Shown in pieces: positions 44,019 through 54,020 of a stretch of 64,000 bases of DNA. Source of the DNA: Vibrio maritimus (GTDB lineage Bacteria > Pseudomonadota > Gammaproteobacteria > Enterobacterales > Vibrionaceae); NCBI GenBank assembly GCA_003263775.1, contig JYJJ01000051.1, forward strand, positions 124,001 to 188,000, written 5' to 3'. Positions within the stretch are counted from its first letter, which is position 1. Each line of letters opens with the position of its first letter. Below the pieces are notes generated by a model that searched no databases, was not told the origin of the DNA, and worked only from the letters and a program-made list of their open reading frames with translations. A program made the translations under genes and the position numbers.

Positions 44019-45061
44019 ATGGACCATAGAACTACATTAGTCGAACCGTCTGCCTGGGGAGACTACACACTGTACTGTTTAGAAAATAGTAACGGTGTCC
44101 GCGTCGAAATTAGTGACTTAGGCGCATCCATAGTGAGCTTCAAACTCAAAGATAGATACCACAGGGAAAGAAACATTGTCCTTGGTTACAATTGTCCCGA
44201 AGATTACCTCAAAGGGCAGGCATATATAGGAGGCGTTGTCGGTCCATGGGGTAACCGTATTGAAAATGGCCGATATGACCACGCTGGGAACCCTATTCAG
44301 CTGAGTCAAAACGAAGGGAGCAACCATCTTCATGGAGCGGATTGTGAGCTTCACAAGCGACGATGGGAAGTCACGATCATAGCAGCACAAGGAATCACAC
44401 TCGAGACGCGAGTCGAAAAAGGTGAGGGGGGCTATCCAGCTAATCTAAGGATATGTGTAACTTACCGTTTAAGTGACTCCAACGAACTCACTATTCACTA
44501 CTGGGTTGAATCTGATGAGGCTTGTCCGGTGAATCTTACTCATCACGCTTACTTTAATTTGAGTGGCGGTAAGTATGATGTCCAGGGGCATATCGTTGCG
44601 ATAGATGCCGACGAATACTGGGATACGAATCCAGAACAAATTCCTACACAGGCACGCCCTGTCGCCTCGACGGGAATGGACTTTTTACAGCCTAAACGTA
44701 TTGCATTAGGCTTCGCTACCGAGGAATCGACCATTGTCTCCTGTGGGGGTATGATCACTGTTTTATCTTGAATGGTGATGGTCTTCGACCTGTAGGATGG
44801 GCATTTGAACAGACCGGAGGCATTGTATTAGAAGTAATGTCAGACAGGCCTGCTATGCAGTTCTATACCGGAAATCATTTGGGCGACCATAAAGACTCCC
44901 AAGGCAAATCGTTTGGCGCGCACATGGGTTTCTGTTTTGAAACTCAGAGTTATCCAAATCAAGTCAATATGCCAGAAATCGCGGATCAAGTTATGGTGAC
45001 ACCTAATCGCCCTTTCAATTCTACGACCGTGTTTAAAGCGAGCGTAGAAGGCCAAGCTTAA
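44019..45061 (+). CDS. galM: Aldose 1-epimerase (mutarotase), GalM-type (frameshifted)
   Basis: About 347 aa once one base is restored in the G run at 44745-44749. ATG at 44019 has AAGGAG 5 bases upstream; a GTG at 44013 is a worse alternative. GalM hallmarks: GGVVGPWGNRIENGRY, NHLHGA, the catalytic LTHHAYFNLSG histidine and the late YTGNHLG glutamate region. Interconverts alpha and beta anomers of aldoses; xylose anomers are likely here given the neighbours (inference). No signal peptide. Confidence 0.88.
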
Positions 45062-45082
45062 CATTTAAAAGCAGCACTATAT

Positions 45083-45115
45083 GAAAAAGGACAGTAATCA
45101 AACTGTCCTTTTTTT
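45083..45115. terminator. Bidirectional terminator between galM and a chemoreceptor
   Basis: AAAAAGGACAGT/ACTGTCCTTTTTTT stem with T tracts on both strands, between convergent genes. Confidence 0.88.
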
Positions 45116-45138
45116 GGTTTAAAATTAGAGCGTTAGGT

Positions 45139-47175
45139 TTAGATAGGTTTAATGTCTGTACCAGAGCAAATATCAAACCTCTGTATGATATGAGTATTGA
45201 TCTGTACAACGCTCTCTAACTCCTGGCACTGAGCTTCTGTTTTCTGACACATGTCGCTGATTTGAATGGATTCGTCCTTAAGTTCATTCATACTTTCAAC
45301 GAGTTGTCGTGCGACTATACTCTGCTCTTCGGCAGAAGCACTGACTTGTATACTCATGCCATTCACAATATTGATGTCTTCGAGAACTTTGGAGTAACTG
45401 TTACCAACCAAGGTAGCATCGTTAGCATTTTGCTGAGAATGGCTCACACACTCGCGAACCTCGGTAGCTATACTCGCTATTTCTGCGTTTAAGTCACCAA
45501 GAATCGATTGAATAGTTAGTGTTGAGTTTTGCGTTTTCTCTGCCAATTGTCGTATTTCATTGGCGACTACGGAAAAGCCTCTACCATGTTCGCCGGCGCG
45601 TGCTGACTCAATAGCGGCATTTAAAGCAAGTAGGTTGGTTTGCTCAGCAATGTTCTGAATAACTTGCAGTACAGATTCGACCGATTTACTTCGCTCAAGC
45701 AAATTATCCATTTTCTTGTCACACGCATGAAGCTGCTCGGCTAGCGATAGTATAGAGTTAATGCTGTTGTTAGTGATACCGGCACATTCATCGCCGTTTT
45801 CTTTTGCTCGACCAATGGCATCTTGTGTCGACGTTGCAGCAGTGGCAACCTCTTGAATGGCAAGATTCATTTGTTCTAGAGAGACGGACATCGCTTCAAT
45901 ATTCATGTTCTGATTATTAGTAACCTGTGCAGTATGCTCTGTACGAGTGGCGATGTTGTGACTAGCTGATAACAAAGACTCAGAGCCAGATTGTAGCTGA
46001 GAGACGATATCAAGCAGGTGACTTTGTACCTGATTCGTGGCGGAACTCAGTTGCCCAAACTCATCTTTACTTACCGGAATATCTTGATTAGTTAAGCAAC
46101 CATTGGCAATACGAGTTAGTGAAGTAATGAGTTTTGACATTGCAGAGCGAATACGTAAGGTCAACAGTGAGCTTGCTCCAATAGCAATGACAAGTGCGAG
46201 TGCCAGTAATCCGAGCGTCACCTGAGTGGCGGTGGTTGCTGATTGACGTGAGCTGTCTATCTTGTTTTGCGTCATTGACACGAGATGAGTTTCTACGTCA
46301 TTGAGCTGACTTTTGAGGGAGCTATTTGCTTTTTTTAGCAGAGCTTGCTGTTCAACGGTCACATTTTGCTGTTCTAAATTATCAAGGTGCAAGGTAAGTA
46401 CACCATCGGCAGAATTTATAGCCGCAAAAAGAGGCTCAAGTATTGCTGAAGCTTCAAGTGAAAAAGCGGGGTTTTTCTTAGCGATGAAGTCAATTTTCTT
46501 TTCAAGCATTCGGTTGTGGCGATCGAGACCAGACTTTACGACCCAAACTTCATCAGCGGTGGTAAGTAATAGTATCTGACGGATTAATTTATCTGCGGAA
46601 TTAAAATGAAACTGTAAAAACTGAATGTCTCTTGCTCTAACGCCTTCTGTTTCTTTAAGCTGTTGTAGGTTATTTCCTATAGCATCAGCTGATTGGCTAT
46701 ATAAGACGGCGCTTAACTGAGCACCAATTGAGGCTTGAGCAGAGAGATCTTTACTTGCCAACTGCGCCTCCATCAAGGGCACAAAATCAGCAAGGGTTAT
46801 CGATAGTGTCTCCAGTTTGGATTGTTCAAGACTTGGCAACCAAGTCACGATATCAAGCGCGGACAACCAACTGGCAAGCTCCTCAAGCTCGTTGATAAGC
46901 TCTGTACTATCTACTGCAGTGGTTTCATTTTGAATTACGCTTTCGTCACGTCGTGAGGTGTCTGGATTGTATAGAGCGACCAAATTGGATGCTTCCAACA
47001 GACGATTCCTCAATTGGTTAAACTGATTGAGCGGTTCGATAACTTGAGATTCAACACTGTCTATTTGCTCAGTCATGTGTTGAGCATTTCTATATGCGCT
47101 GGCAGACAATAAGAATACGCTGAGAGAGATAAGCGCCAAGACGAATATAATTTGCTTTATTATAGAATTTAACAT
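45139..47175 (-). CDS. Methyl-accepting chemotaxis protein
   Basis: 678 aa: TM1 near residues 8-27, an all-helical periplasmic sensor (about 30-310), TM2 near 320-340, HAMP and the MCP tip [29 protein letters not shown]. Similar in layout to the receptor at 32403 but with a divergent sensor. Adjacent to the xylan ABC operon, whose binding protein might dock to it (inference). Confidence 0.93.
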   Translation of the reverse strand: MLNSIIKQIIFVLALISLSVFLLSASAYRNAQHMTEQIDSVESQVIEPLNQFNQLRNRLLEASNLVALYNPDTSRRDESVIQNETTAVDSTELINELEELASWLSALDIVTWLPSLEQSKLETLSITLADFVPLMEAQLASKDLSAQASIGAQLSAVLYSQSADAIGNNLQQLKETEGVRARDIQFLQFHFNSADKLIRQILLLTTADEVWVVKSGLDRHNRMLEKKIDFIAKKNPAFSLEASAILEPLFAAINSADGVLTLHLDNLEQQNVTVEQQALLKKANSSLKSQLNDVETHLVSMTQNKIDSSRQSATTATQVTLGLLALALVIAIGASSLLTLRIRSAMSKLITSLTRIANGCLTNQDIPVSKDEFGQLSSATNQVQSHLLDIVSQLQSGSESLLSASHNIATRTEHTAQVTNNQNMNIEAMSVSLEQMNLAIQEVATAATSTQDAIGRAKENGDECAGITNNSINSILSLAEQLHACDKKMDNLLERSKSVESVLQVIQNIAEQTNLLALNAAIESARAGEHGRGFSVVANEIRQLAEKTQNSTLTIQSILGDLNAEIASIATEVRECVSHSQQNANDATLVGNSYSKVLEDINIVNGMSIQVSASAEEQSIVARQLVESMNELKDESIQISDMCQKTEAQCQELESVVQINTHIIQRFDICSGTDIKPI

Positions 47176-47558
47176 CTGATTCCTTCCTATTATTGTCCCT
47201 CAATTGTAGATTTGGTTTGATAATACCAAGTGTGATGTAAGGCATGATTGATTGATAATAATATTGATGGATGTCTCATATTCGATTAGTCTGAAAATCG
47301 TTTGTATTTTCAAGGATTGAAACGAAAAACATGGCAGTTATTATTATATTTCTCTCCACATTTATTCTATTTATTTCTCTTTCATAACAATATTTAGTAA
47401 TGCCGTTATGAAAAGTAATATTTATTATCTGGTGTTATGTTGGTCACACTTCAAAGCTTGCCAAAGTTTTCATAACAACAAAAATAATATGTAACTCTCA
47501 CGTGAAGCTTACCCAGTTCGAGAGTCATATTGGATAACAATTAAAATGGAGTAATACC
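47176..47558. promoter_or_regulatory. Control region upstream of the xylan ABC operon
   Basis: About 383 AT-rich bases with no gene. Contains the ATCTGGT element at 47427-47433, which recurs upstream of other xylan genes, and an inverted pair TTGGT-N8-ACCAA at 47212-47229. Divergent promoters for the chemoreceptor and importer are expected. Confidence 0.5.
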
Positions 47559-48834
47559 ATGCTAAGAAACCATAAACTTAGTAAAGTGTTTAGCGCTACA
47601 GCGATTTCCCTATTTCTTTCTTCTACAGCATTCGCTGACACCACGGTTCGAATGATGCACATCGAAACCGATCCGAACGTACTTGGCGTATGGAATGAGA
47701 TCGCCAAAGACTTTGAAGCAAAGAACCCAGACATCAAAGTCAATCTTGAGTTTCTAGAGAACGAAGCGTTCAAAGCGAAACTGCCAACTCTTCTTCAGTC
47801 GCAACAAAAACCGGATCTTTTCTATAGCTGGGGTGGCGGTAACTTCCAAGTTCGAGCTGAGTCGGGTCTTTTAGAAGATATGGAAGGTTACTCAGCGACA
47901 CTTAACCAAGAGCTGTCTGCTGCAGGTATGAACGCATTCAAAATTGATGGAAAACAGTATGGTGCTCCGTACATGGTTAGCCAAGTTGGTTTCTGGTACA
48001 ACAAGAAGCTGTTCAAGCAAGCTGGTATTGATGGCGAAAGCATCCAAACGTGGGATGAGTTCCTAGCTGCCATCGAGAAACTAAAAGCGGCTGGTATTAC
48101 TCCTATTGCGGTTGGTGGTGCAGACAAGTGGCCTATGCACTTTTACTGGAGTTACCTAGTAATGCGTGCTGGTGGCCAAGAAGCATTCGCAGCGGCGATG
48201 CAAGACCAAGGTGATGGCTTTGCAGGTGAAGCTTTTGTACGCGCTGGTGAAGAACTTAAGCGTCTCGCAGCACTTGAACCATTCCAGCCGGGCTTTATGG
48301 CGGCGGGTTACGGCGAATCAGCGGGACTATTTGGTGACTATAAAGCTGCTATTCACCTAATGGGTGACTGGGATTATAACTTCCAAGCGCAACAAGCGGT
48401 TGACAAGAAAAGGCGTTGTTGATTCAGACCTTGGCTTCATGAACTTCCCAGTTCTTAAAGGTGGTGCGGGTGCCGGTAGTGACACGCTTGGCGGTATTAA
48501 TGGTTTCGCATTCGCCAAAGGCGCTAAACCAGAAGCGGCAAAATGGCTTGAGTTCTTCCTAAACGAAAACAGCCAAACCAAGCTCGCTAAAATTGACCAA
48601 ATCATTCCAGTTGCAAAAGGTGCAGATAAAGGTCTGCAAAACCCATTCAAGCAAAAAATCTCTCAAACGATTTCAAGCGCTCAATGGCACCAAGTGTTCT
48701 TTGATCAGGCTCTAGGTGCAGATGTCGGTGGTGTAGTTAACGACATCTCTGTTGGCATTGTAAACGGCGACGTAACCCCGAAAGAGGCTGCTGAGCAAGT
48801 GCAAGAAGCGTGGAGATGCGTTAATTCAACGTAA
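47559..48834 (+). CDS. ABC sugar-binding protein, second importer (two frameshifts)
   Basis: About 421 aa after correction. An extra A in the run at 48408-48411 causes the first break (expected VDKKGVVDSDLG). A missing G near 48811 would change the C-terminus from EAWRCVNST to EAWEMR with stop at 48822-48824; the uncorrected stop is used here. Signal peptide MLRNHKLSKVFSATAISLFLSSTAFA, then a CUT1 binding-protein fold with NFQVRAESGLLEDM and QVGFWYNKKLFKQAGI. Placed among xylan genes, so probably binds xylo-oligosaccharides (inference). Confidence 0.88.
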
Positions 48835-48865
48835 TGGATGACGTTTAACGTTACTTAACGTTCGT

Positions 48866-48918
48866 AAAAGCTGGCTATACCGACCTTGTCGGACTTCGTT
48901 CACCTATTAGCCAGCTTT
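48866..48918 (+). other. Branched intercistronic hairpin after the binding-protein gene
   Basis: Outer stem AAAGCTGGCTA/TAGCCAGCTTT encloses a small hairpin CCGAC-CTT-GTCGG, between the binding-protein stop and the permease ribosome-binding site. It has no T tract, so it is likely an mRNA stability element favouring binding-protein excess. Confidence 0.65.
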
Positions 48919-48941
48919 ACCTCACAAATTAAGGAGTATGT

Positions 48942-49892
48942 ATGAGTGAGAAGTTAGCAGCCATGGTTGACGATCCTCAAGTAAATAAATCTGCTGGTTT
49001 CGGCCAATGGCTAAAAGAAAGAAACCACGGAAATCGATTGTTAACCCTAGTGTTTTTCCTGCCGCCCGCACTATTGCTGTTTACTATTTTTGTTATGTTA
49101 CCGCTTGGAGAAGCTGCCTATTACAGTTTTTTTAAGTGGAACGGTTATGGTGAACCAACACAGTTCGTCGAGTTTAAAAACTATGCACGAATTTTGAAGC
49201 ACAGTGCGTTTGAAACCGCTGCGTGGAACACAGTAAAAATCATTTTAGTTTCATTGGTTATTCAGTTGCCTTTGGCACTGATTGTCGCTTTGAGTATTTA
49301 CAAGCAAAGTTGGTCAAACAGCGTATTTAGATTGATCTTCTTTTTGCCTTACATTCTTGCTGAAGTAGTCGCGGGTCTAATCTGGCGTTTCGTATTCGAT
49401 GGTGACTACGGCATGATGGCAGGGATCGCTGAGTCTTTGGGGACTGACCCTTGGTACATCTTGGCAGACAGAGATTGGGCATTTACAGCAATTCTTGTTG
49501 TGATCGTATGGAAGTACTTTGGCTTTCACATGATGATCTATATTGCTGCTCTTCAAGGCGTGCCTAAAGATCTTATAGAAGCTTCTAAGCTCGATGGCGC
49601 ATCAAAACTGCAAGCTATCTGGCATGTCAAGATCCCGCTCATTATGTCGGGGATAAAGGTGTCCATATTCTTCAGTATCTTGGGTGCATTACAAACCTTC
49701 GATTTAATTATGCCATTAACAGGTGGTGGTCCTTCGCATAGCAGTCATTCATTAGTGAGTTATCTATATACCTTTGGTATTACACGGATGAACGTTGGCT
49801 TTGGTAGTGCGGTTGGTGTTGTGTTGTTTATCGCCTGTGTAGTGTTCGCATTCACCTATCAGAACACCATCATGAAAGAAGATAAGAAGTAG
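48942..49892 (+). CDS. ABC sugar permease, MalF-like, second importer
   Basis: 316 aa with six membrane helices and the EAA loop LIEASKLDGASKLQAIWHVKIP. CUT1 family; ATG preceded by AAGGAG. Nine bases before the next permease, so operonic. Confidence 0.92.
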   Translation: MSEKLAAMVDDPQVNKSAGFGQWLKERNHGNRLLTLVFFLPPALLLFTIFVMLPLGEAAYYSFFKWNGYGEPTQFVEFKNYARILKHSAFETAAWNTVKIILVSLVIQLPLALIVALSIYKQSWSNSVFRLIFFLPYILAEVVAGLIWRFVFDGDYGMMAGIAESLGTDPWYILADRDWAFTAILVVIVWKYFGFHMMIYIAALQGVPKDLIEASKLDGASKLQAIWHVKIPLIMSGIKVSIFFSILGALQTFDLIMPLTGGGPSHSSHSLVSYLYTFGITRMNVGFGSAVGVVLFIACVVFAFTYQNTIMKEDKK

Positions 49893-49901
49893 GGACTCAT
49901 C

Positions 49902-50729
49902 ATGGAAAAGATTAAAAACATACAGTGGGTCAGGATGTCGTTCTTGATGCTAGTAGCAGGGTTTGTACTTCTGCCTATGGTCGCGACACTGTTCGGTGGT
50001 TTTAAAAGCCTCGGTGAGCTTCGTACCAACCCATTTGGTATCCCAGAAGTTTGGGAACTCGAGCACTATGCGACGGTATTTGCCGATGGCAGCATTTGGA
50101 TTCTGATGAAGAATTCTCTCATCATCGCAGCACTATCTGTGATTCTCACGTTACTTGTGGGAACGATGACGGCATTTACGTTCTCGCACATTAAGTTCTC
50201 TGGCTACAAATACGTCTACAGCTATTTCCTTATGGGAATGATGTTCCCGGCTGCTGCCGCGATCTTGCCTTTATTCCTACGTATTCGAGATTTAGCCTTG
50301 CTTGATACTTTGCCAGGTATCGTTATTCCGCAAGTAGCGTTCGGACTTGGATTTAGCATCCTTTTATTCAGAACCTTCTTTGAACAACTACCAGCCGAGT
50401 TATTTGATGCAGCGCGTGTGGATGGTTGTAGTTATGCCAAGTTCTACCTGCATATCATCCTTCCATTGTCTACTCCGATACTTGCGACTGTAGGGGTATT
50501 CGTATTGGTGGGCAGTTGGAATAACTATCTGCTACCACTTCTCGTGCTTAATACCGAAGATATGTACCCATGGACACTCGGTATTATGAAGTATCGCGGA
50601 GAGTACGGCATCGCATGGAACAAGATTCTCGCATATGTATCGGTGACGATTACCCCTGCAATCGTGTTTTTCTTACTGGCACAAAAATACATAGTTGCGG
50701 GTCTAACCGGCGGCGCGGTGAAAGGTTAA
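49902..50729 (+). CDS. ABC sugar permease, MalG-like, second importer
   Basis: 275 aa, six membrane helices, EAA loop ELFDAARVDGCSYAKFYLHIILP and the typical C-terminal AGLTGGAVKG. Intact, unlike its paralogue in the glucan importer. Partner of the preceding permease. Confidence 0.93.
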   Translation: MEKIKNIQWVRMSFLMLVAGFVLLPMVATLFGGFKSLGELRTNPFGIPEVWELEHYATVFADGSIWILMKNSLIIAALSVILTLLVGTMTAFTFSHIKFSGYKYVYSYFLMGMMFPAAAAILPLFLRIRDLALLDTLPGIVIPQVAFGLGFSILLFRTFFEQLPAELFDAARVDGCSYAKFYLHIILPLSTPILATVGVFVLVGSWNNYLLPLLVLNTEDMYPWTLGIMKYRGEYGIAWNKILAYVSVTITPAIVFFLLAQKYIVAGLTGGAVKG

Positions 50730-50748
50730 TTAGGAAAGGATTATCAAA

Positions 50749-51845
50749 ATGGCTTCAGTTTCATTTAAGAACTTAGAGAAAGTGTATTCTGGCGGTGTTC
50801 GTATAGTAAAGGACTTCAACTTGGACATTAAAGACGGTGAATTCATTGTCTTTCTTGGCCCATCAGGCTGCGGTAAATCGACGACATTGAGAATGCTTGC
50901 AGGACTAGAGGATATTACAGGTGGTGAGATTTCGATTGGTGGTCAGGTGGTCAATAACCTAGAGCCTAAAGATCGTAATATCGCATGGTATTCCAAAGCT
51001 ATGCGCTTTATCCACACATGACGGTGTATGAAAACATCGCTTTCGCTTTAAAGCTTGCAGGTGCAAGTAAAGAGGAAATTGCAAACAAGGTTCGTCCTGT
51101 GGCAGACATGCTTCAACTCACACCGCTACTCGATCGCAAACCAAAAGCGCTCTCTGGTGGCCAGCGCCAACGTGTGGCGATGGGTCGTGCAATGGTTCGT
51201 ACTCCAGAGGTATTTTTATTCGATGAACCTCTCTCTAACCTTGATGCAAAGCTACGTAACGCAATGCGAAGTGAAATTAAAGCACTTCATAAGAAGTTGC
51301 AGAAAACGACTATCTACGTGACACATGACCAAGTGGAAGCCATGACGCTTGCCGATCGCATTGTCATTCTGCGCGATGGCCGTATTGAGCAAGTGGGTAC
51401 GCCAAAAGAGATTTATCAGAATCCAGCGAATAAGTTTGTTGCTGGCTTTATCGGTAGTCCGACGATGAACTTACTACCTGCGGAGCTTGCCAATGATGAG
51501 AGTGGCTGGCATTTAGAGCTTGCTGGGCAAAAGTTAGCGCTGGGCGGTGACGTTCAAGCCGAGGTTAGCGGTGAGAAAGTCACTATGGGTATTCGCCCTA
51601 GTGATGTTCATTTAACTCCAGAGCTTCTCGAAAACCCGGTGAAAGTGACGGCGACCGTCGAAAGCTACGAGCTACTAGGCTCAACCATTCAGGTTATGAA
51701 CCGATTTGGCGATCACAGTCTTGTCGTCGAAGCCCCATCGACACAGGCAGTGAAAGAGGGTGATCAAATTGATTTATACCTCGATGGCTCTCAGCTTCAT
51801 GTATTCGATACAGGCAAAGAAAAGTCTGTGTACATCGGTCACTAA
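50749..51845 (+). CDS. ABC sugar importer ATPase, second importer (frameshifted)
   Basis: About 365 aa once one base is restored near 50983 (expected [17 protein letters not shown], the Q-loop). Walker [10 protein letters not shown], signature [17 protein letters not shown], Walker [16 protein letters not shown], then a regulatory C-terminal domain. Closely similar to the ATPase at 20339. Last gene of the importer operon, followed by a terminator. Confidence 0.92.
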
Positions 51846-51902
51846 GTGCCCAATGAAAAAATCAGCACTTCATTCTCGATAAGCAAACACTCATCGGAAA
51901 CC

Positions 51903-51928
51903 AAAAGGCCCTCCGGGGTCTTTTTTTT
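51903..51928 (+). terminator. Terminator of the xylan ABC operon
   Basis: AAGGCCC-TCCG-GGGTCTT with one G-U pair, followed by eight T residues, 58 bases past the ATPase stop. It lies just upstream of the lipoprotein GH26 gene, which may be read from its own promoter or through the terminator. Confidence 0.8.
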
Positions 51929-51949
51929 ACCCAAAAAGAAGGATTTTTT

Positions 51950-53416
51950 ATGAGAAAACTCATTACTCCTGTTATCGCCTCATTGGCCAGTGTGGTCATT
52001 ATTGCAGGGTGTAGCAGTCAATCAAACACGGTCGCTGTGGATACTTCGCCGAAAGCACTACCTGCCGATATTGCAGAGAAACCCATTGAACTCTTTGTCG
52101 GTCAAGATCTAGGTGCCGTGGGCGGACTTGACGGTTATGACCAAGGTTACGTGGACTTTTTTGGCGTCCCAAGTGGTGTGACTGTTTATACCAGCTTGAA
52201 AGATCTTGAGGGCTTAGAGCAGAAGGTAAACTATGGAGCGGGTGACAATCACGCGAATCTTTACCTTGAAAGCGAAGCGTTTAAAGGTGTGGATATCGCA
52301 ATGGGTCTCTACCTGGTCGACCAGTTAGATGACATCAATTCAGGAAAACTCGACAATAACATCTCCAAGTTGGCGAGTTGGATCAGTCAATCGGACAGAA
52401 CGGTTTATTTACGAATTGGTTATGAGTTTGAAGGGAGTTGGAATGGATACGCCTCTGGTGATTACAAACAGGCGTACCGACGCATTGTTGATGGTCTAAA
52501 CGAGCTCAATGTTGAGAATGTAGAATATGTTTGGCAATCCAGCGGCTATGAAGAAGACAGAGACGAGCTTCTGAGTTACTACCCAGGTGATACCTACGTG
52601 GATTGGGTAGCTTACTCTTACTTCAACCATGATCCAAAACTAGCAGGGCAAGAGATGCTGCGGATTGCCCGAGAGCGTGGTAAGCCAGTCATGATTGCAG
52701 AGTTAACGCCTCGTGGCTACAACCTAATGTTGGATGATGGTAAGAAAACGTGGGATAGCTGGTTTAAGCCTCTATTGAACCATCTAAAAGAGAACCAGGA
52801 CGTGATTAAAATCATCGCGTACATCAATGCAGACTGGGATTCACAGCCAATGTGGAAAGGCCAAGGGTGGGGAGATACACGTCTCCAATCAAACCTGTAT
52901 ATCGCTAATAAGTGGCGCAGAACCATTAAAAGAGAAGAGTGGATGGTCACGTCAACCGTAGCGATACCACCAATCTTTTTGCTGCCAGATAACTACGACG
53001 AGCTGAAAAGTGCGCGAAACAAAGCCGCTGAAGACACCATACCGCAAGAGAATCAATGGCAAGCTGAAGATGCAACACCAACGGGCAATGTTCGTATTTA
53101 CCCAGATGGCGCTGCCACGGGTGGAAAAGGAATGGCTTACATGTATCAGCAGGGAGACTCGCTGACGTTCAGTAGCGTTCCCCAATCTAACTATTTCGTC
53201 ATTCGATATGCGTCGGAACGCTCTGGAACAATAGGCTTGTTTGTTAATGGTCAGCGCGCGTACGACATCGACTTCGACTCGACAGGCGCTTGGGTAGGAA
53301 CGTACAACAAAGTAGAAATGCGTGTTGATATACCCGAAGGTGCGGACGTGGCAATTACGTGGGAGACAGGTGATACGGCTTTAAATACTGATTATGTAGT
53401 TTTTGATAGACGTTAA
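51950..53416 (+). CDS. Lipoprotein GH26 probable beta-1,3-xylanase with CBM35-like tail
   Basis: 488 aa, intact. Signal peptide with lipobox IIAGCSSQ; no Asp at +2, so outer-membrane sorting is expected. The catalytic domain (about 45-330) parallels the GH26-CBM31 enzyme: YLRIGYEFEGSWNGY (acid/base E) and KPVMIAELTP (nucleophile E), plus [14 protein letters not shown] matching [13 protein letters not shown]. The C-terminal 130 residues form a CBM6/35-like beta sandwich (WQAEDATPTGN...ADVAITWETG). A surface-anchored endoxylanase working with the importer is the natural reading; substrate specificity is inference. Confidence 0.87.
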   Translation: MRKLITPVIASLASVVIIAGCSSQSNTVAVDTSPKALPADIAEKPIELFVGQDLGAVGGLDGYDQGYVDFFGVPSGVTVYTSLKDLEGLEQKVNYGAGDNHANLYLESEAFKGVDIAMGLYLVDQLDDINSGKLDNNISKLASWISQSDRTVYLRIGYEFEGSWNGYASGDYKQAYRRIVDGLNELNVENVEYVWQSSGYEEDRDELLSYYPGDTYVDWVAYSYFNHDPKLAGQEMLRIARERGKPVMIAELTPRGYNLMLDDGKKTWDSWFKPLLNHLKENQDVIKIIAYINADWDSQPMWKGQGWGDTRLQSNLYIANKWRRTIKREEWMVTSTVAIPPIFLLPDNYDELKSARNKAAEDTIPQENQWQAEDATPTGNVRIYPDGAATGGKGMAYMYQQGDSLTFSSVPQSNYFVIRYASERSGTIGLFVNGQRAYDIDFDSTGAWVGTYNKVEMRVDIPEGADVAITWETGDTALNTDYVVFDRR

Positions 53417-53449
53417 TAGTTGGACGCTCTTTGAATCACCTTTTTATAG

Positions 53450-53475
53450 GCGTTGCGTTTACGTGGCGCTTTTTT
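53450..53475 (+). terminator. Terminator of the lipoprotein GH26 gene
   Basis: GCGTTGCG-TTTA-CGTGGCGC with three G-U pairs followed by six T residues, about 33 bases past the stop. Confidence 0.7.
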
Positions 53476-53523
53476 GTATCTGAGATTAGCGGTGAAAAGG
53501 CGAAGGAGCTAGCGAGGATATAA

Positions 53524-53543
53524 GGTGGACAACACCGTCCACC
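53524..53543 (-). terminator. Hairpin after the small DUF-like gene
   Basis: GGTGGAC-AACACC-GTCCACC perfect stem, 26 bases past the small gene's stop on the minus strand. No T tract, so a weak terminator or stability element. Confidence 0.45.
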
Positions 53544-53569
53544 CTAATTTACTTTGATGTGATGGTTCA

Positions 53570-53770
53570 TTATGCAGCACGCTTCGCTACCTCGTGACGA
53601 TAAACACGCATGCCTGTTTTGGTATTTTCATACACAGCAGATTCGTTTAAGTATGACCAAGAGTGGATATCTGTGTTGGTTTGTGCCGCTAAACGTTCAA
53701 TAACAGCATCAATGTTACGGCCAGCATAGTCTTTTGTTGGTACGAATAGGTTTTTAATTACTGATAGCAT
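53570..53770 (-). CDS. Small conserved-looking protein of unknown function
   Basis: 66 aa from the ATG at 53770, chosen for AGGGA 8 bases upstream; a longer in-frame start has no such site. No signal peptide. Sequence is hydrophilic with an aromatic middle (TDIHSWSYLNESAVYENTKTG). Family not recognised. The region 23 bases upstream contains TTACCA-AATC-TGGT, similar to the element near the symporter and GH3 genes, so it may belong to the xylan regulon (inference). Confidence 0.55.
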   Translation of the reverse strand: MLSVIKNLFVPTKDYAGRNIDAVIERLAAQTNTDIHSWSYLNESAVYENTKTGMRVYRHEVAKRAA

Positions 53771-53792
53771 ATGAGCATTCCCTGTAAGTTTG

Positions 53793-53806
53793 TTACCAAA
53801 TCTGGT
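53793..53806. promoter_or_regulatory. Candidate xylan operator TTACCAAATCTGGT
   Basis: TTACC[A/C]AATCTGGT occurs here and, on the other strand, at 57339-57352, differing by one base. Imperfectly palindromic, 23 bases upstream of the small gene's start. Confidence 0.45.
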
Positions 53807-54020
53807 GTAATAACTATACAATGGTTTAAAAGTGTGATCAATATCCGTAATTTAATTTCATGTTTATTTTGTTTCGTGTAATTAATAGATCGGAATTAAT
53901 GCTGAGCAAATGGGCGTCGAGCATAAAAAATGGCTATCGAAATGGTGCTCGATAGCATGGTATAGAAATCAAATGAGATTAGTGTTGTGTATAGCGTTCA
54001 ACCAACGCTGTGGAGGCGAC

